Source: Ephemerocybe angulata (Eukaryota; Basidiomycota; Agaricomycetes; Agaricales; Psathyrellaceae). From it: a stretch of DNA of 64,000 bases. Shown here in pieces: positions 1 through 10,543 of this stretch. Numbering within the stretch: position 1 is the stretch's first letter; each line of letters begins with the position of its first letter. The stretch covers positions 310,001 to 374,000 of the forward strand of contig JAACJK010000060.1 of NCBI GenBank assembly GCA_013368325.1, given 5' to 3'. The notes beneath the pieces are model-generated. The model was not told where the DNA came from and ran no database searches. It saw only the letters and a list, made by a program, of their open reading frames with translations. Both the position numbers and the translations under genes were made by a program.

Positions 1-385
1 CGACTCACATGTCCTCGGGTTCGCTCAACACATCAAGGATTTGACGGTTATTGCTGAGGAGTTCTGCCTACACACGTGCTTGCCCTTACAGCATCCCACC
101 GTGCGCAACATCACAGTCATCGTGCCCGAGGAGATGCTCAGGAGATTCTTTTGGCTCGCGGAAGTGGCGGTGGAAGTCTTGCTAAAGTGTCTTTCACGAA
201 AGGAGAGCAACTTCCCATGCCTGGAGCGCGTAACCATACTCTCCCCACCTCTCGACTTCGACACCGATGTAATGGAGGTCCTCAGAAAGAAAGGCGTTCG
301 CGCCGAGTTCTCCGATGAATACGGTGAGTCAGACATGAAAGCTCGTGTGCACCAGCTGACCATGGACTTTGCAGAGGTCGATTGA
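1..385 (+). CDS. 3' end of an unrecognised protein gene
   Basis: An open frame enters from the left edge and runs to a TGA at 383-385, giving about 127 residues. There is no in-frame ATG in the window, so the start lies upstream. The peptide alternates short hydrophobic and charged stretches (AEEFCLHTCLPLQHPTVRN, then VRNITVIVPEEML, then LERVTILSPPLDF). This resembles the C-terminal strand/helix repeats of the F-box/leucine-rich-repeat proteins that are abundant in basidiomycetes. No catalytic motif is visible, and the F-box would be upstream of the window. The family call is inference from style only; an unrelated hypothetical protein is equally possible. Confidence 0.55.
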   Translation, partial: DSHVLGFAQHIKDLTVIAEEFCLHTCLPLQHPTVRNITVIVPEEMLRRFFWLAEVAVEVLLKCLSRKESNFPCLERVTILSPPLDFDTDVMEVLRKKGVRAEFSDEYGESDMKARVHQLTMDFAEVD

Positions 386-789
386 ACCCGTGGTGCCCTC
401 CTTTCATGTTCGTAGTCATTTATGTATTGTGAAATGCTCAAAGAATGTTGGTGAAAGCGTGTCAACCACTGTCTCGTTCCTGCTCAAAGCATTCTTGCCT
501 CCTCTAAGTATACAATAGCTATATTCCGAATGCATATGGTACAAGCATCAAACCTAAATCAGCTGGGTTTGGAAGGCGCGAAAAAACTGTAGAGTAGCGG
601 GCTCTGCGGCGTCAGCCGCGCTGTTGGCGTTATCACCGGATGCCGACTGCGTGACAAAAACTCACGGGGTGTGACAACTGGCACAGGACCGTGACATTTC
701 CTGTTGTCTTAGGCGTCGATCTTGACCTCGTTCACCCGGCTTTCCTCTGTATTACCTCGATTTTTCGAGTTACTATTTCCCGTGTAATC
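386..789. other. Intergenic stretch; GTGACA-type motifs of a transposon end
   Basis: I see no gene here. From about 650 to 710 the sequence carries several CGTGAC/GTGACA motifs in both orientations. The same motifs are dense at 9,395-9,545, on the far side of the transposon genes. They could be subterminal repeats of the Plavaka-type element, but I found no terminal inverted repeat. Confidence 0.35.
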
Positions 790-1029
790 ATTGCAATGAG
801 TCAAAAGTCAAACCGCCCTTCAGAACCACCGGTTCCCAGCCCTCCCCGTGTGTAAAGAGCCCAAAGCAACCTCACTGCGCCACCTGCGCGAAGACTTTTG
901 AAGACCGACGCGGTTTCAAACAGCACCGCGAGAAATGTTTGAAGGAGAAGGAGGATTCCCGACGTAATGAGGAGTATGTCCGCAATGCGCAGATTCGGGC
1001 TCTCAATGCTGGTTCAGGTCAGCATCCTT

Positions 1030-1881
1030 GATTCCGATTGAGCTGGAGCCTGGGGTAGTCGGCTCAACTCACCATACGATGCGTACAGGGGAAGTCGAGA
1101 CGCCTAAGCGTCAGCCAAAGCCATGGGAGCATTTGTCTCCCCTTAAGCCGAGTAAGAACAAATCCCTCCATCTATCATGTTATATCACGGTTCAAAGTTG
1201 ACGCATTGTCGTTAGGCTGCCCACCCTCAAAGCCGGCACCCACAGTGAGGGAGAATCCATCACCACATGCAAAGCATGTCGGTGCGTGTTTAATCCCTTA
1301 ATCACAATTGACACTTTTAACGACTTGTCTAGATTCACCATCATCCGGACCACACCACGCACCAGAGGACTCAAGCGGTTCAAAGCCTGTAATTGGCGAT
1401 GTCCGCATAGAGTTGTTGGAATCTGTGATTACAATGTTATCTTATCTTATCTGGTCATGTGTTTTCTGCCTATTTGGGACATCTCTCTTTGATGATGTCA
1501 TTACATGCTGCACTTGCTTCTGGCTGCGGCATGGTTCACTTCGCCTTTGATGTATCATTACTTCTGCTATTCTTTGCACTTCTATTTGTTAGTTGTTATG
1601 CTTCTTATGTTCTATATCTTTTAATACACCATTCTTCTTAACTTCTTGTGAGATTTCTTACCAATATCTCCTATGTTTTACCGCGTATTTAACCAGTAGC
1701 TACTTGTCCAGAGTCTACAGAGAATTACAAGGGTTTCTTCCTTCCAGCGCCTTCTTCCTCGACCAACAGGTACTCTTTCTGCTGTGCTACCACTCTTGTC
1801 TCTCCGGTATTCCGGTGCCGTTACCTTCCTTCCCCACATATACTTTTATAAGAGTATATACCGGCTGCCAATCGCACAGAT
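1030..1881 (+). other. Unmodelled interior of the transposase gene
   Basis: This lies between the zinc-finger exon and the first body exon. The first 150 bases look coding-like in composition. From about 1,400 to 1,860 the strand is T- and C-rich with stops in every frame. It may be a long intron or an inserted fragment; I see no gene of its own. Confidence 0.4.
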
Positions 1882-4451
1882 GTGCACATGTCCGCAGATG
1901 ATTATGATCAGCCCCCGAAGCGTATACCGAACAAAAAAGTGAAGGAAACCCTTGGTGACCGCCCGCCTTGGTATCCATTCCAATCCCGGGCAGATTTCGA
2001 GCTTGCGAAGGTAGCGCTCGAAGCACTGAACCACCGCCAGCTTGATGCCTTGCTTTCAACCATTCAACGATGTATTCGTGGGGAGGACATGCTAAGCTTT
2101 ACACGATCTTCAGAGGTATACAATACCTGGGAGCAGGCGACTGAGTTAACTACACCCGTACGTGCATGCTTCCAATGTGTTTCTATCACTATTCATCGAC
2201 ATGTGGACCGCATCTATTAGTTTACTACGTATGATGTTACAGTACCATTCAATGGGCAGGAGTATAACTTTGAGTTTCTGGGCTGTTCACTATGGGATTG
2301 GGCGATGGAACTGGTTGAAGACCCCAATCTAATACAGTTGTTTGAATGGGATGCCTGCAAGATGTCAAGATATGATGGTAACGAGTATACTCCATTTGTA
2401 ACGGAGCCTTGGACGGCAAAGAGGTGGTGGGATATACAGGTAAATTTCAAGCTTCGTCATCTTTTGTAGAGTTCTAACAACAGATGCGCCATTGAAATTA
2501 ATATAGACACAACTTGAAGACGGGGCAAAGCCCTTATTCTTTATTCTCTATACGGATAAAACGAAACTTTCCACAGCAGGTGCTACAACAGGGTACCCAG
2601 TAATCGCAAGGATCGGTAACCTACCAGAGCATATCCGGAATAGCCACGGCTTTGGTGGGGGGAAAGTAGTTGGACTCATACCTGAGGTATATGTGCTGTT
2701 CTCGTATTGGGATATTCAAACACTGACATGCTCTAACTCAGGCTGATGAGGATGAGGATGAGAAGGGAAAACCAGGGTTTGTAGATTTCAAGCGCGTAAT
2801 ACTCTTATACTGGGCAATGGAAAAAGTGTGGTGATAGTTCTGTTCGCAAGATGCAACCACTTGTGTACCTATTTTCTGCTGATTTTGAAGAACAGTACGT
2901 GAATGCTCTGAGGCCATCAACCATCTACCCCAGTACTAATACATCTTCGCTTTATCCTATTCCTGCTAGATGTGTCATGGCACTCATTCGCGGCTACCTG
3001 GGCCTATTTCCATGCCCTGTGTGCTTAGTACCAAAGGAATTTCTTGGTGATATCGCAGAGACATACCCATTGCGAACCGCTGCTGGAACCCGCAAAATTA
3101 TCTCTCAGGCTTCAAAGGCGAAAACTAAAAAGGCCGCAGAGGAGTTACTAAAGTCTCAGAGCCTTCGGAATGTGCAGGTGAACGAGCTTGTATCTGTCCT
3201 GATAATTACACGTTACTAACTCAAGTGCTGCTGTTACCTGTACACTTCATTTTAGAATGCATTCTGGAAAGTAAATCATGCTGACCCACACAAGGTTATA
3301 ATGTGGGACAAGATGCATAGCTATCCTCATGGGCTTGGTGGAAAGCATTTATGGCCCGCAATGCAAGAGGTCGTCAAAGGCTATGAGCGTTCAATGGCCA
3401 AGATAATTGATGAGCGGTATATTCTATTCGCTACTTACATTAGCATGGATTCTAATCATGCTAACATTGCAGGGCAGCATCGTTTCCAAGATGGAGTGGC
3501 TTGAATCACTTCTCAAAGTTAATCGATGTTCAGTTCAGTGATTCAAATAAACTAAGGGATATTATGAAGGTATGTGGTATGTGGTGTGCATTGACACTGA
3601 GATGCAAAAATACTTACCAGTAATCAAACTTGAAACCTGATGTCAGATTTCGTTCTTTGTCATGCATGACCTACTCACTCGTACCTCTGACAAGGCGGGG
3701 TTTTCACTCCTACGGGCTGTTCGGACATACTTAAATCTGGACATGTATGCAGAAATGGAAGAGCATGGTCCATCGACACTGGAAAGCATTTCGAAAGAAA
3801 TGGAGACATTCTTTCAACGCATCAAGGTAACACCCTTAATGGTGCATGCGTATAGCTGCATAGCTACTATCATAGCATTTTGAGGCTAACACACTATATG
3901 CTTCTCCCCAGAAGTATCAACAATTATCAGAGAGCACCAAAGATTGGAATTTCCCAAAGATGCATACCCAAATACATATGGTGAACGACATTATTGAGAA
4001 GGGTATAACCCAGAATGGAAACACAAATGTTGGTGAAGGTTTCCATCGACCCTTGAAGCACACGTACCTGCGCCATTCTAACTTCAAGAATGTTGATGCC
4101 CAAGTGAGTGCGACTCCGAGAATGTAGTTTCTGCGCATGGTCACTCACAAGTCGACTCTGTTTAATAAATAAATTCTCACCTAGCTCGCTCGATACTCCC
4201 TCTACCAACACACAGCTGCAATTTTGGCAAAGCGAATCAATGATATCGATCAGCTTGATATCGATGAACAGCAACAGGCTGCATTGGATAAGCTAGCAAA
4301 GAGTGGAGCTTTGGAGGATGAAGACTCGGAGGATCTAATCGAGGCACACAAAAGTCTGGCAAGCAACAAAAAGCAAGTCAATGACTTCGGAAATATCGTT
4401 CTCGGGGCATCACAGAAGCCATGCTCTATCCACGATATCGAGAAGCAGCAC

Positions 4452-4955
4452 CAAGGGGGTGCCGGAACGGGAATCCCGGACCCCGGGGTAGGTAGGTACC
4501 CCCCCCTACCCCTTGGACTAACAAAAAGTTTTGACCTTGGCCAAAAAAGGAAACTTTGGCGGTTTTAGGCATCGTTTTGCCAGCCTTTTCACATGAAATG
4601 AGAATTAGTGTTATAGGGCAGTCAGAATATTACCTCTGGTGCCCTTTTTAACTGCAGTCTAGCCAGCCCTCAGTTCAAACCCTAGTGTGCGCACTTTTTT
4701 TAATACTAACATTGCCTGTAGCTATTGATTTGGAAGTGTATAGAAGTGTAATAGTAAGTATAAACACATTTATTAACAAAGATTGTAGTTGTGGAGACCT
4801 ATGGGACCTCGAAGAGCATATAGGTGTCCGAAAAAATGACAAATAATTACCAAATTCGGTAGGTGGTTCCCACGATAGGTAGGTACCCCCCCTCCCAGCT
4901 CCTTAACCAAAAGTTTCGACGTCTGGTGCAACTTTTTCATTTCCGCACCCCCTTG
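4452..4955 (+). mobile_element. hAT-like MITE A, complete (504 bp)
   Basis: The ends are inverted repeats, CAAGGGGGTGC on the left and GCACCCCCTTG on the right. The element is flanked by a perfect 8-bp target duplication AGCAGCAC at 4444-4451 and 4956-4963. An 8-bp duplication with CA...TG ends is typical of the hAT superfamily. There is no transposase. A subterminal block (TAGGTAGGTACCCCCC then about 25 bases on AAAAGTTT) occurs near both ends in direct, not inverted, orientation. The insertion sits in a transposase exon: joining the flanks and removing one duplication restores the sequence GAGAAGCAGCACCGTGGTG. Confidence 0.93.
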
Positions 4956-5173
4956 AGCAGCACCGTGGTGACCCCAAGTTCGAAAACTTCAGATCACAGC
5001 TTCGCATGCGCCTTCTGGGATTGAGTGTTGAGAAAGTGAGTCTGTAACAGTTCACGTACCTACTATTTCTTGTATACTCACAATTTGAACAAGATGGTGA
5101 TCACCGAATACCGGTTCATAAAAGTCTCATATCGGTCAGTTGTGGACCACAAAACCCGGACAGATTACCTTCG

Positions 5174-5226
5174 GAGGACAAAGTCATGTCGAGGTTTTTG
5201 AAAAACCTCGACATGACTTTGTCCTC
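5174..5226. repeat. Perfect 53-bp palindrome (26-bp arms, 1-nt centre)
   Basis: The 26 bases at 5174-5199 are the exact reverse complement of 5201-5226, with a single G at 5200 between them. The right arm codes the expected family sequence PRHDFVLAE of the transposase in frame. The left arm reads as unrelated residues, so it looks like an inverted copy of the right arm. Such near-zero-spacer palindromes arise by template switching during replication or repair. Confidence 0.97.
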
Positions 5227-7171
5227 GCTGAAATTCCAGACGAAGGCATGGTATTCGGTCAGCTTGTTTTTACATTCACTGTGTCTGGAGAGAAGGGTAC
5301 AGCAGCACATCCACTTGCTCTTATTACACCCTATAATGGGAAGGTCACTGCTGCAAAGCGGAAACGCGATGCTGACCTCGGTCTGTGGCGGGTGCGCAAA
5401 TCAAGTTCGACCCGAATAATTCCCACTAGTTGGATTTTGCGGGGTGCATTACTTGCTCCAATGTACGAGGAAGAAGAAGATTCAATTGTGTTTGATGTTT
5501 TAGATACAGACATGTTCTTACGGATCCAGAGGTTGAGCACGACGACAATGTAGTTTGTTTGGCCACACTACCGTATTTAGAACATACCCACCAAAGAAAA
5601 CATTTTGTCAACCAAGCCACCATTCTCCCGAGTCACGCTTCCTGACAGTCAACGAGCAACAGTTCACCTCAAACATTGCTCTAGTTTGACTCAGAGCATA
5701 GAGGACATCCCCGTACCCAACTCTGGCAGTGTCACCAGAACTCATTCAAAGAAGAAGTCTACCTCGAAAATCCCAGTAGAGTCATCTTCAGATGAAGAGA
5801 TTGACATTCCCTCGTCTTCAGCCGAGTCAGACGAGCAAACTTCCGATGAGAGCGAGAGCAGTGATGCCGACATACAACGCACCAAGCAATCGAAGCAACA
5901 AGTCAAGGTATTTCTCCATAAGCCACGCATTTCGATCGTATCCGCCAATGCTGCCCTATAGAGACTTCAACTCGAGCTAGACAAAGTCACGAAGGAGAAT
6001 CGCAAGCTCAAAATCGAGCGATCTGAGCTCCGACGGCAGGCGAAGACAAAGGGACGGAAGCCGGGGAGTAGTGACACCAAGGCCAACAGCAGTGTCGACC
6101 CCATTCGTACGCAAGATCAGTGTATCGCTGCACTGGGAAAGGAGTTCTATGTCATGAATTCGTGTTTCGTTGCCAATGAGGTCTTCAACTTCGATGGCAC
6201 GATCACCGACATCGACGTTACCGATCCCGCACGGTATGCATCAGTCGAAACGAATACGAAGGTTGTATGGCGCGAGATTTTCGAGAAAACACCGAAAGAT
6301 CTCCAGGGTATGCTAAAGAATAGCCCTCAATTCGGAAAAGTCATACGTTCCACTTATTGGTCGTGCGTTCGGAGCAGTGTTCTAACTTGTCAATCATGCA
6401 GTTCCAGACTAAAGGGAAGGAACATTTCCGCCACATAGTCTCGGAATTTCGTGACTCGACCGCCTCTATAATCTTTGGAACACCAGTATCAGCATACGCG
6501 CCCACCGCTGATAGGTCAAAGATTAAGGATTGCACGGACCGTTTCAAGTGGTCAGGCGCGACGAAGTTCTCGAAGTACACTCCCATCATATTTCCAGAGG
6601 GCAAAAAGGACATGTCGAAGATCTTTGAAGTAGTCGAGTTAGCACTAGTAAGTCGAGCAAATAGTATGGCTTTTCAACCAGCACTCACCTACGCGCTCGG
6701 AATTCCAGATGCTCAAGTCGGCGCTCTTTGGGAAGACATCCGTGAAGTTCGACGACAAGGGGAAAGTAAAGAAGGCTAAGGGGCCACCGCCCGTCGGAAA
6801 GCTCTGGGGTATCACGGAGGTGACTCCAGGAGCAATGTCAAACACAGCGACTCTGGTACGGCTTTAGATTTCAATTGATTGCGGCTCCCGATTGACCTTT
6901 GGCTCTAGGCGGTCAATCTTCACTCTCCAGACACTGAATTTGGGGCCAAGGGGAACAAGACTGGCATCGACTATGAGAGACTCAACAGATTCTATCAGGA
7001 AATCATCCTGAGCGGCTTCCGTGCGAAATCGGAGACGAAGCGCAGGCAGTTCACGACCCTTTTCAAATGGTGGAACAGCATAGTATTTGCCGACTGTCTC
7101 CCGGCAGAGTTGGCCTACAGTCACGAGTCCGGAAACGAGAGTAGTGGGGCTGAAGAAGCACTTGAGTTGAG

Positions 7172-7679
7172 TAGTGAATTACAGGCTCGGGCTTGGCCTG
7201 AAAGCCCCGGCTTGGGCCCGGCTTTGGTGGGCTCAGGCCTGACCATTTCCGAGGCCAGGCCCTGAGCCCCAAACAAGGCTGGGCCTGGCTCGGCTTAGGC
7301 CTGGGCCCCGGGCTTTTGACTACAATAAGAATATAATGATTTTCGACTTGGGTCAGGAAATTTTGTATTGAACTTTGTATTAAACATAGTATATGTACTT
7401 GCATGTCACGATTGAGTCAGAATTTGGACAAAACAAACCTTTTGCATGCCTGGGGTTTGAACCGAAGACCCCATGGGCAGCAGTGAGGCATTATAACCAC
7501 TGCACCAAAGTGTATAGAATATTCTTGGGGCCATCAAGGCCTAAGCCGGGGCCTGGCGCACCCCGGCCTGAGCCAAGCCAAGCCCTGAACCAAAAATGGT
7601 CAGGGCCCGGCTTGGCTTGGCCTACAAGGGCCCGGCTTGGCCCGGCTTACGGCCTCAGGCCCAAGCCTGTAATTCACTA
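7172..7679 (+). mobile_element. hAT-like MITE B, complete (508 bp)
   Basis: The terminal inverted repeats are TAGTGAATTACAGGC and GCCTGTAATTCACTA, and the match continues with GGGCttggCC-type repeats. The element is flanked by a perfect 8-bp target duplication GAGTTGAG at 7164-7171 and 7680-7687. The interior is unusually rich in GGGCCC/GGCCTG blocks and codes for nothing recognisable. It differs in sequence from MITE A, so it is a second family. It carries a tRNA-like promoter module on its minus strand. Confidence 0.93.
7445..7512 (-). repeat. tRNA-like Pol III module inside MITE B
   Basis: Read on the minus strand it has an A-box-like TGGTGCAGTGGTTA, then about 30 nt later a B-box-like GGTTCAAACCC, and then a TTTT run. 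It does not fold into a full cloverleaf, so it is not called as a tRNA. It resembles the module at 47,636-47,712, and both contain the sequence TATAATGCCT after the A box. Confidence 0.55.
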
Positions 7680-8252
7680 GAGTTGAGCGACGATGGATCA
7701 CATGTGGGAGGCAGTGGACACACGAGGACGGGGAGCGACCAGATGTTTTGGGATGACAATGTAGGAAGTATCGAGGTTCGATGGGTTCGCTACGGAGACG
7801 GCGACAGCTCTCAGGACCACCCGACAGACGACGACGCTCCGAGAGACTCCCCGCTGCAACCTGCGACACCCGAGCCAGCCGAGCCTCTGGATCCAGCCAA
7901 TGAAGAGGATGCCGGTGACCTAGAAAACAGTGTGTCAGAGGGGGGTGATGCTATAGCTGTTGCAGACAGCAGGGCAAAAAGCGCGAAGGGAAAGAAAAAG
8001 GGCAAGAAAGGAAGGGTAGAATCGGGAAAAAAAGGCGGGCTGGCGCGCGAGTTGGCTGGTCTGAGCATAGCTGTCACTGACGATCAGGAAACCACTGCCG
8101 AGAGCTCCAGGTCAACTCGGCGCTCAGGCCGCAGATGAGAAGTGAAGTACTGAGCATTGTGCGTACCCCAGGTTGTCAAGCCCATCATCGATGAGGGTGT
8201 TCCCTACCACGTTTCCCCCGCTTCACCATTCCAACTCTCTTGGACTGTATAG

Positions 8253-8349
8253 CAAGGGGGTGCCGGAACGGGAATCCCGGACCCCGGGGTAGGTAGGTAC
8301 CCCCCCTACCCCTTTTCACCATTCCAACTCTCTTGGACTGTATAGCTTG
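8253..8349 (+). mobile_element. Remnant of MITE A with captured flank
   Basis: The first 60 bases match the left end of MITE A, starting CAAGGGGGTGCCGGAACGGG. The rest of the element is missing. In its place is a second copy of the 31 bases that lie just outside the left end (TTCACCATTCC...CTGTATAG), followed by CTTG, the last four bases of the right terminal repeat. The 8-bp duplication CTGTATAG is present at 8245-8252 and 8350-8357, so the outer borders are original. Confidence 0.85.
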
Positions 8350-8446
8350 CTGTATAGTTGACCGTAGCGCATTCACGATGTATTCGAGTATCTTGACGAA
8401 GCAACAGATGTGTATTTGAGCTGTAGACGCTAGTACGAGCACGACA

Positions 8447-9383
8447 CACGGCGGGCAAAGTGATGTCAAATGCGCTGACTCATTGCTATGTCAAATCACG
8501 TGCCAAATGTCGGGCACTGTCGGTCCGGTCCAGGGCGCATCAAAGTCGGCATTGGACCGTGACTCGGCAGCTTCCCGAGCAAGCGCGAGTTGCCATTCCC
8601 TCCAAGAGTGAGCAGAATTAACGTAACACACTAACATACATAGGGTACTTAATCATATTAGAGTACGATAAGATGAAATTCAGCCTAATTGGTGTATAGT
8701 CCCGCTGATATTGGCGCATGGGGGACAAGTTGCAGAGAAGTTGCACGTAGGGATCCAACGCTTGTCGAACGCCACGGGTAACCCAAACCGGCCTAAGCCA
8801 AGTCTTAACCGATGTTATAGATGTAGTTCCTGCGCTGTATGCAAAGGGTGCTCTCCACATGGCCTTTTGTTAGACCAAAGTGTTACCGGGGCAGAAACTG
8901 AATCTCGCGAGGAACGCCGAGGATGTCCGGCGTCACCACGCTGGGTGTGCCAATTGTTCACGTCAGGGCATGGCACGGGGCTACTGGGAGGGCTACTAGA
9001 TACACTTACGGCGACTCTGAGCATGTTTTATTATATTTAGGCTGCCTGGCAGGTCAGGGAATCGGACTTGGGTGGTAACTCAGGCCGCTGGGGGCTGACT
9101 CCGAAAGCAATTCATCCAAGTTGGACTCCAGAATCGAGATTTTGAGCAACAATCCCGTGGAATTCTCTCTCTTTTCATTTTAGACAAGTATAAATGTAGA
9201 AATAAGTACAATATGCGGACTACAAGCATACCTAGTTGCAGCTACAGAAGCACTTAGCAGATAGAGGCAAACCAAGGTGATCTCACCGACGCGACTTGAA
9301 TTTGAATTTGATGCGCCCGACATTTGACATGTGATTTGACAATGCAATGTGTCAGCACATTTGACATGGCTTTGCCCGCCGTG
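8447..9383 (+). mobile_element. 937-bp non-coding element with long imperfect inverted repeats
   Basis: The left arm (8447-8547) and right arm (9306-9383) are imperfect inverted repeats starting CACGGCGGGCAAAG and ending CTTTGCCCGCCGTG. The left arm carries about 22 extra bases. A 3-bp duplication ACA flanks both sides (8444-8446, 9384-9386). CAC...GTG ends and a 3-bp duplication would suit a CACTA-like non-autonomous element, but three bases are weak evidence. I see no gene inside. Confidence 0.7.
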
Positions 9384-10543
9384 ACAAGGAGGGGATAAAG
9401 CTGAGCCGTTGTGACGGCGTCATCACAGCGTGATGATAAGGCGATTCAATTGTTATCTCTTGTTGTCACACAGGCCAAAGCGTGATGATTGTCCTCCTAA
9501 TCGTCACGCGTTGTCACGCGTGACGATTAGATTTCGAAATTTCTGACATTGCTCCCGGTCTTCAATCTAATCTCCGGGGGGCAGCAGCCTTCTTGCCGAC
9601 GCTCAAAGTCAGAGAGGCTCGGGTACGCCTGGCCCCTTGCTGCGAGTCATAATAATCAACTCTGATTCGTCACGGTGCGAACTCGGCGTGCTGAAGATGC
9701 ATACCTTGCGCCGAAGGTGCATACCCCGTGGTCAGGGCACATACCCAGGGCTCTGAGTATATGATCTGACGTTCCGAGAGGCAGTCAACGTGAACAAATA
9801 CCTGATAGACTGCTACCCCCTATATGCTCTTAGTTGTAGGCCCCCATGAGCTGCTGAAGGTTAGGTGTATATACGCAATATAAACGCTAAGGTCAGGTTG
9901 AGGTAGCAGGTTGTGCCGCTGGTCGGCCTACAGGGAGTTCGTGACTACGGGCGCGACAGCCTACTCATTGCGTCGGCATCCCCATTGTGAGGGCTTGTGA
10001 GGGGTGGCTAAACCGCGGGAGGTGTGATCGCAACAGCAAATCCCGGTTCCTAATGACCCTCTCGTTTAGGATGCATTCAAGATGCATCCCGATTCTCTAC
10101 ATCCTACGCTTGTAGCGCAGCATATTTGCTGAGGTAGATGGATATCATCCAGTACCCGCTAATGGGCTGCGATTCAGGTTTTCAGCGCGCTCCGGCCTCG
10201 CTATAGCCCGAGTTTGTTTGGAGTTGGGTCAGCATCCACGGTTCCTGTGAAATGGAGGGAGTCTGAATGTCAAAAGGATCGGATTCTGGTCAGGTACTTG
10301 GTCGAGCACGGTGACGAACCGCATGGATCCAAGTTTGTTCTCAGTTCTCCACTCGCATCTTATCCTTTCCGGACCCCTACATAAAATATCTAAATAAAAG
10401 ATGGCAGTATCCGGGGCCAAGCGAAAGTAGAATACGGAAATAGGATCGAAATAGGTCTGACTCTCAGTAAGTGCTTCGTATTATTTAAATCGATCCCATA
10501 TACCCGTACACACACAATGATACCCTCGACCTTAAGCCGAGAT
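9384..10543. other. Non-coding stretch with CGTGAC/CGTGATGAT motifs
   Basis: From 9,395 to 9,545 there are repeated CGTGAC, GTCACGCG and CGTGATGAT motifs, including the near palindrome CGTCACGCGTTGTCACGCG. They resemble the motifs at 650-710. Beyond 9,560 I see no gene or repeat that I can name. Confidence 0.4.

Larger units (their letters stand above)
818..5553 (+). pseudogene. Plavaka-type transposase, broken
   Basis: The product would cut and rejoin the ends of a CACTA-related Plavaka element. The first recognisable exon (about 818-1029) encodes a C-x2-C-x12-H-x4-C zinc finger (CATCAKTF...HREKC). The body follows in well-formed exons: 1882-2156 (WYPFQSR), 2221-2439 (EPWTAKRWWDIQ), 2507-2686 (PLFFILYTDKTKLS, VVGLIPE), 2742-3177 (SADFEEQ then CVMALIRG, PCPVCLVPKEFL), 3257-3417, 3477-3568, 3653-3822, 3913-4101, about 4220-4451 and 4964-5553 (PLALITPYNG, WILRGALLAP, DTDMFLRIQRL). 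These are family hallmarks known to me for Plavaka. Breaks: a deletion and frameshift near 2817-2825, a 504-bp MITE at 4452-4955, and a 53-bp palindrome at 5174-5226. The zinc-finger exon has no in-frame ATG, and the 1,030-1,880 stretch is hard to model. Confidence 0.85.
5605..8138 (+). pseudogene. Transposon-associated coiled-coil protein (second ORF of the Plavaka element), MITE-interrupted
   Basis: The first exon is rich in S, D and E (SSSDEEIDIPSSSAESDEQ). After a short intron (about 5908-5959) comes a coiled coil (RLQLELDKVTKENRKLKIE) and then a globular region carried over exons to 6855 and 6909-7171. Typical stretches are FQTKGKEHFRHIVSEF, GPPPVGKLWGITEVTPGAM and YERLNRFYQEIILSGF, ending near FKWWNSIVF. 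The tail is acidic, then Lys/Gly-rich and ends SGRR. I have seen this layout in basidiomycete transposon neighbours and it resembles DUF6698-like proteins, but I am not sure of the family. MITE B splits the last exon; skipping it plus one 8-bp duplication rejoins the frame exactly (EALELS then DDGSH). Its role in transposition is unknown. Confidence 0.7.
790..9550 (+). mobile_element. Plavaka-type DNA transposon, decayed and nested
   Basis: Two genes on the same strand (a zinc-finger/Plavaka transposase, then a coiled-coil accessory protein) are followed by non-coding sequence rich in GTGAC motifs. The limits are approximate, because I found no convincing terminal repeats or target duplication. 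Two hAT-like MITEs have inserted into coding exons and a third degraded one lies downstream. A further 937-bp element with its own inverted repeats lies at 8,447-9,383. The layering says the host element was already inactive or being silenced when the MITEs arrived. Confidence 0.65.

Noticed and set aside
8185..8469. 94-codon minus-strand frame with a repeated IQSKRVGMVKRG segment
   Set aside because: The repeat is the duplicated flank of the MITE remnant, not a protein repeat.
790..9550. A CRISPR array or bacterial-type system
   Set aside because: The sequence is eukaryotic, with spliceosomal introns; the spaced repeats are transposon motifs without uniform unit and spacer lengths.
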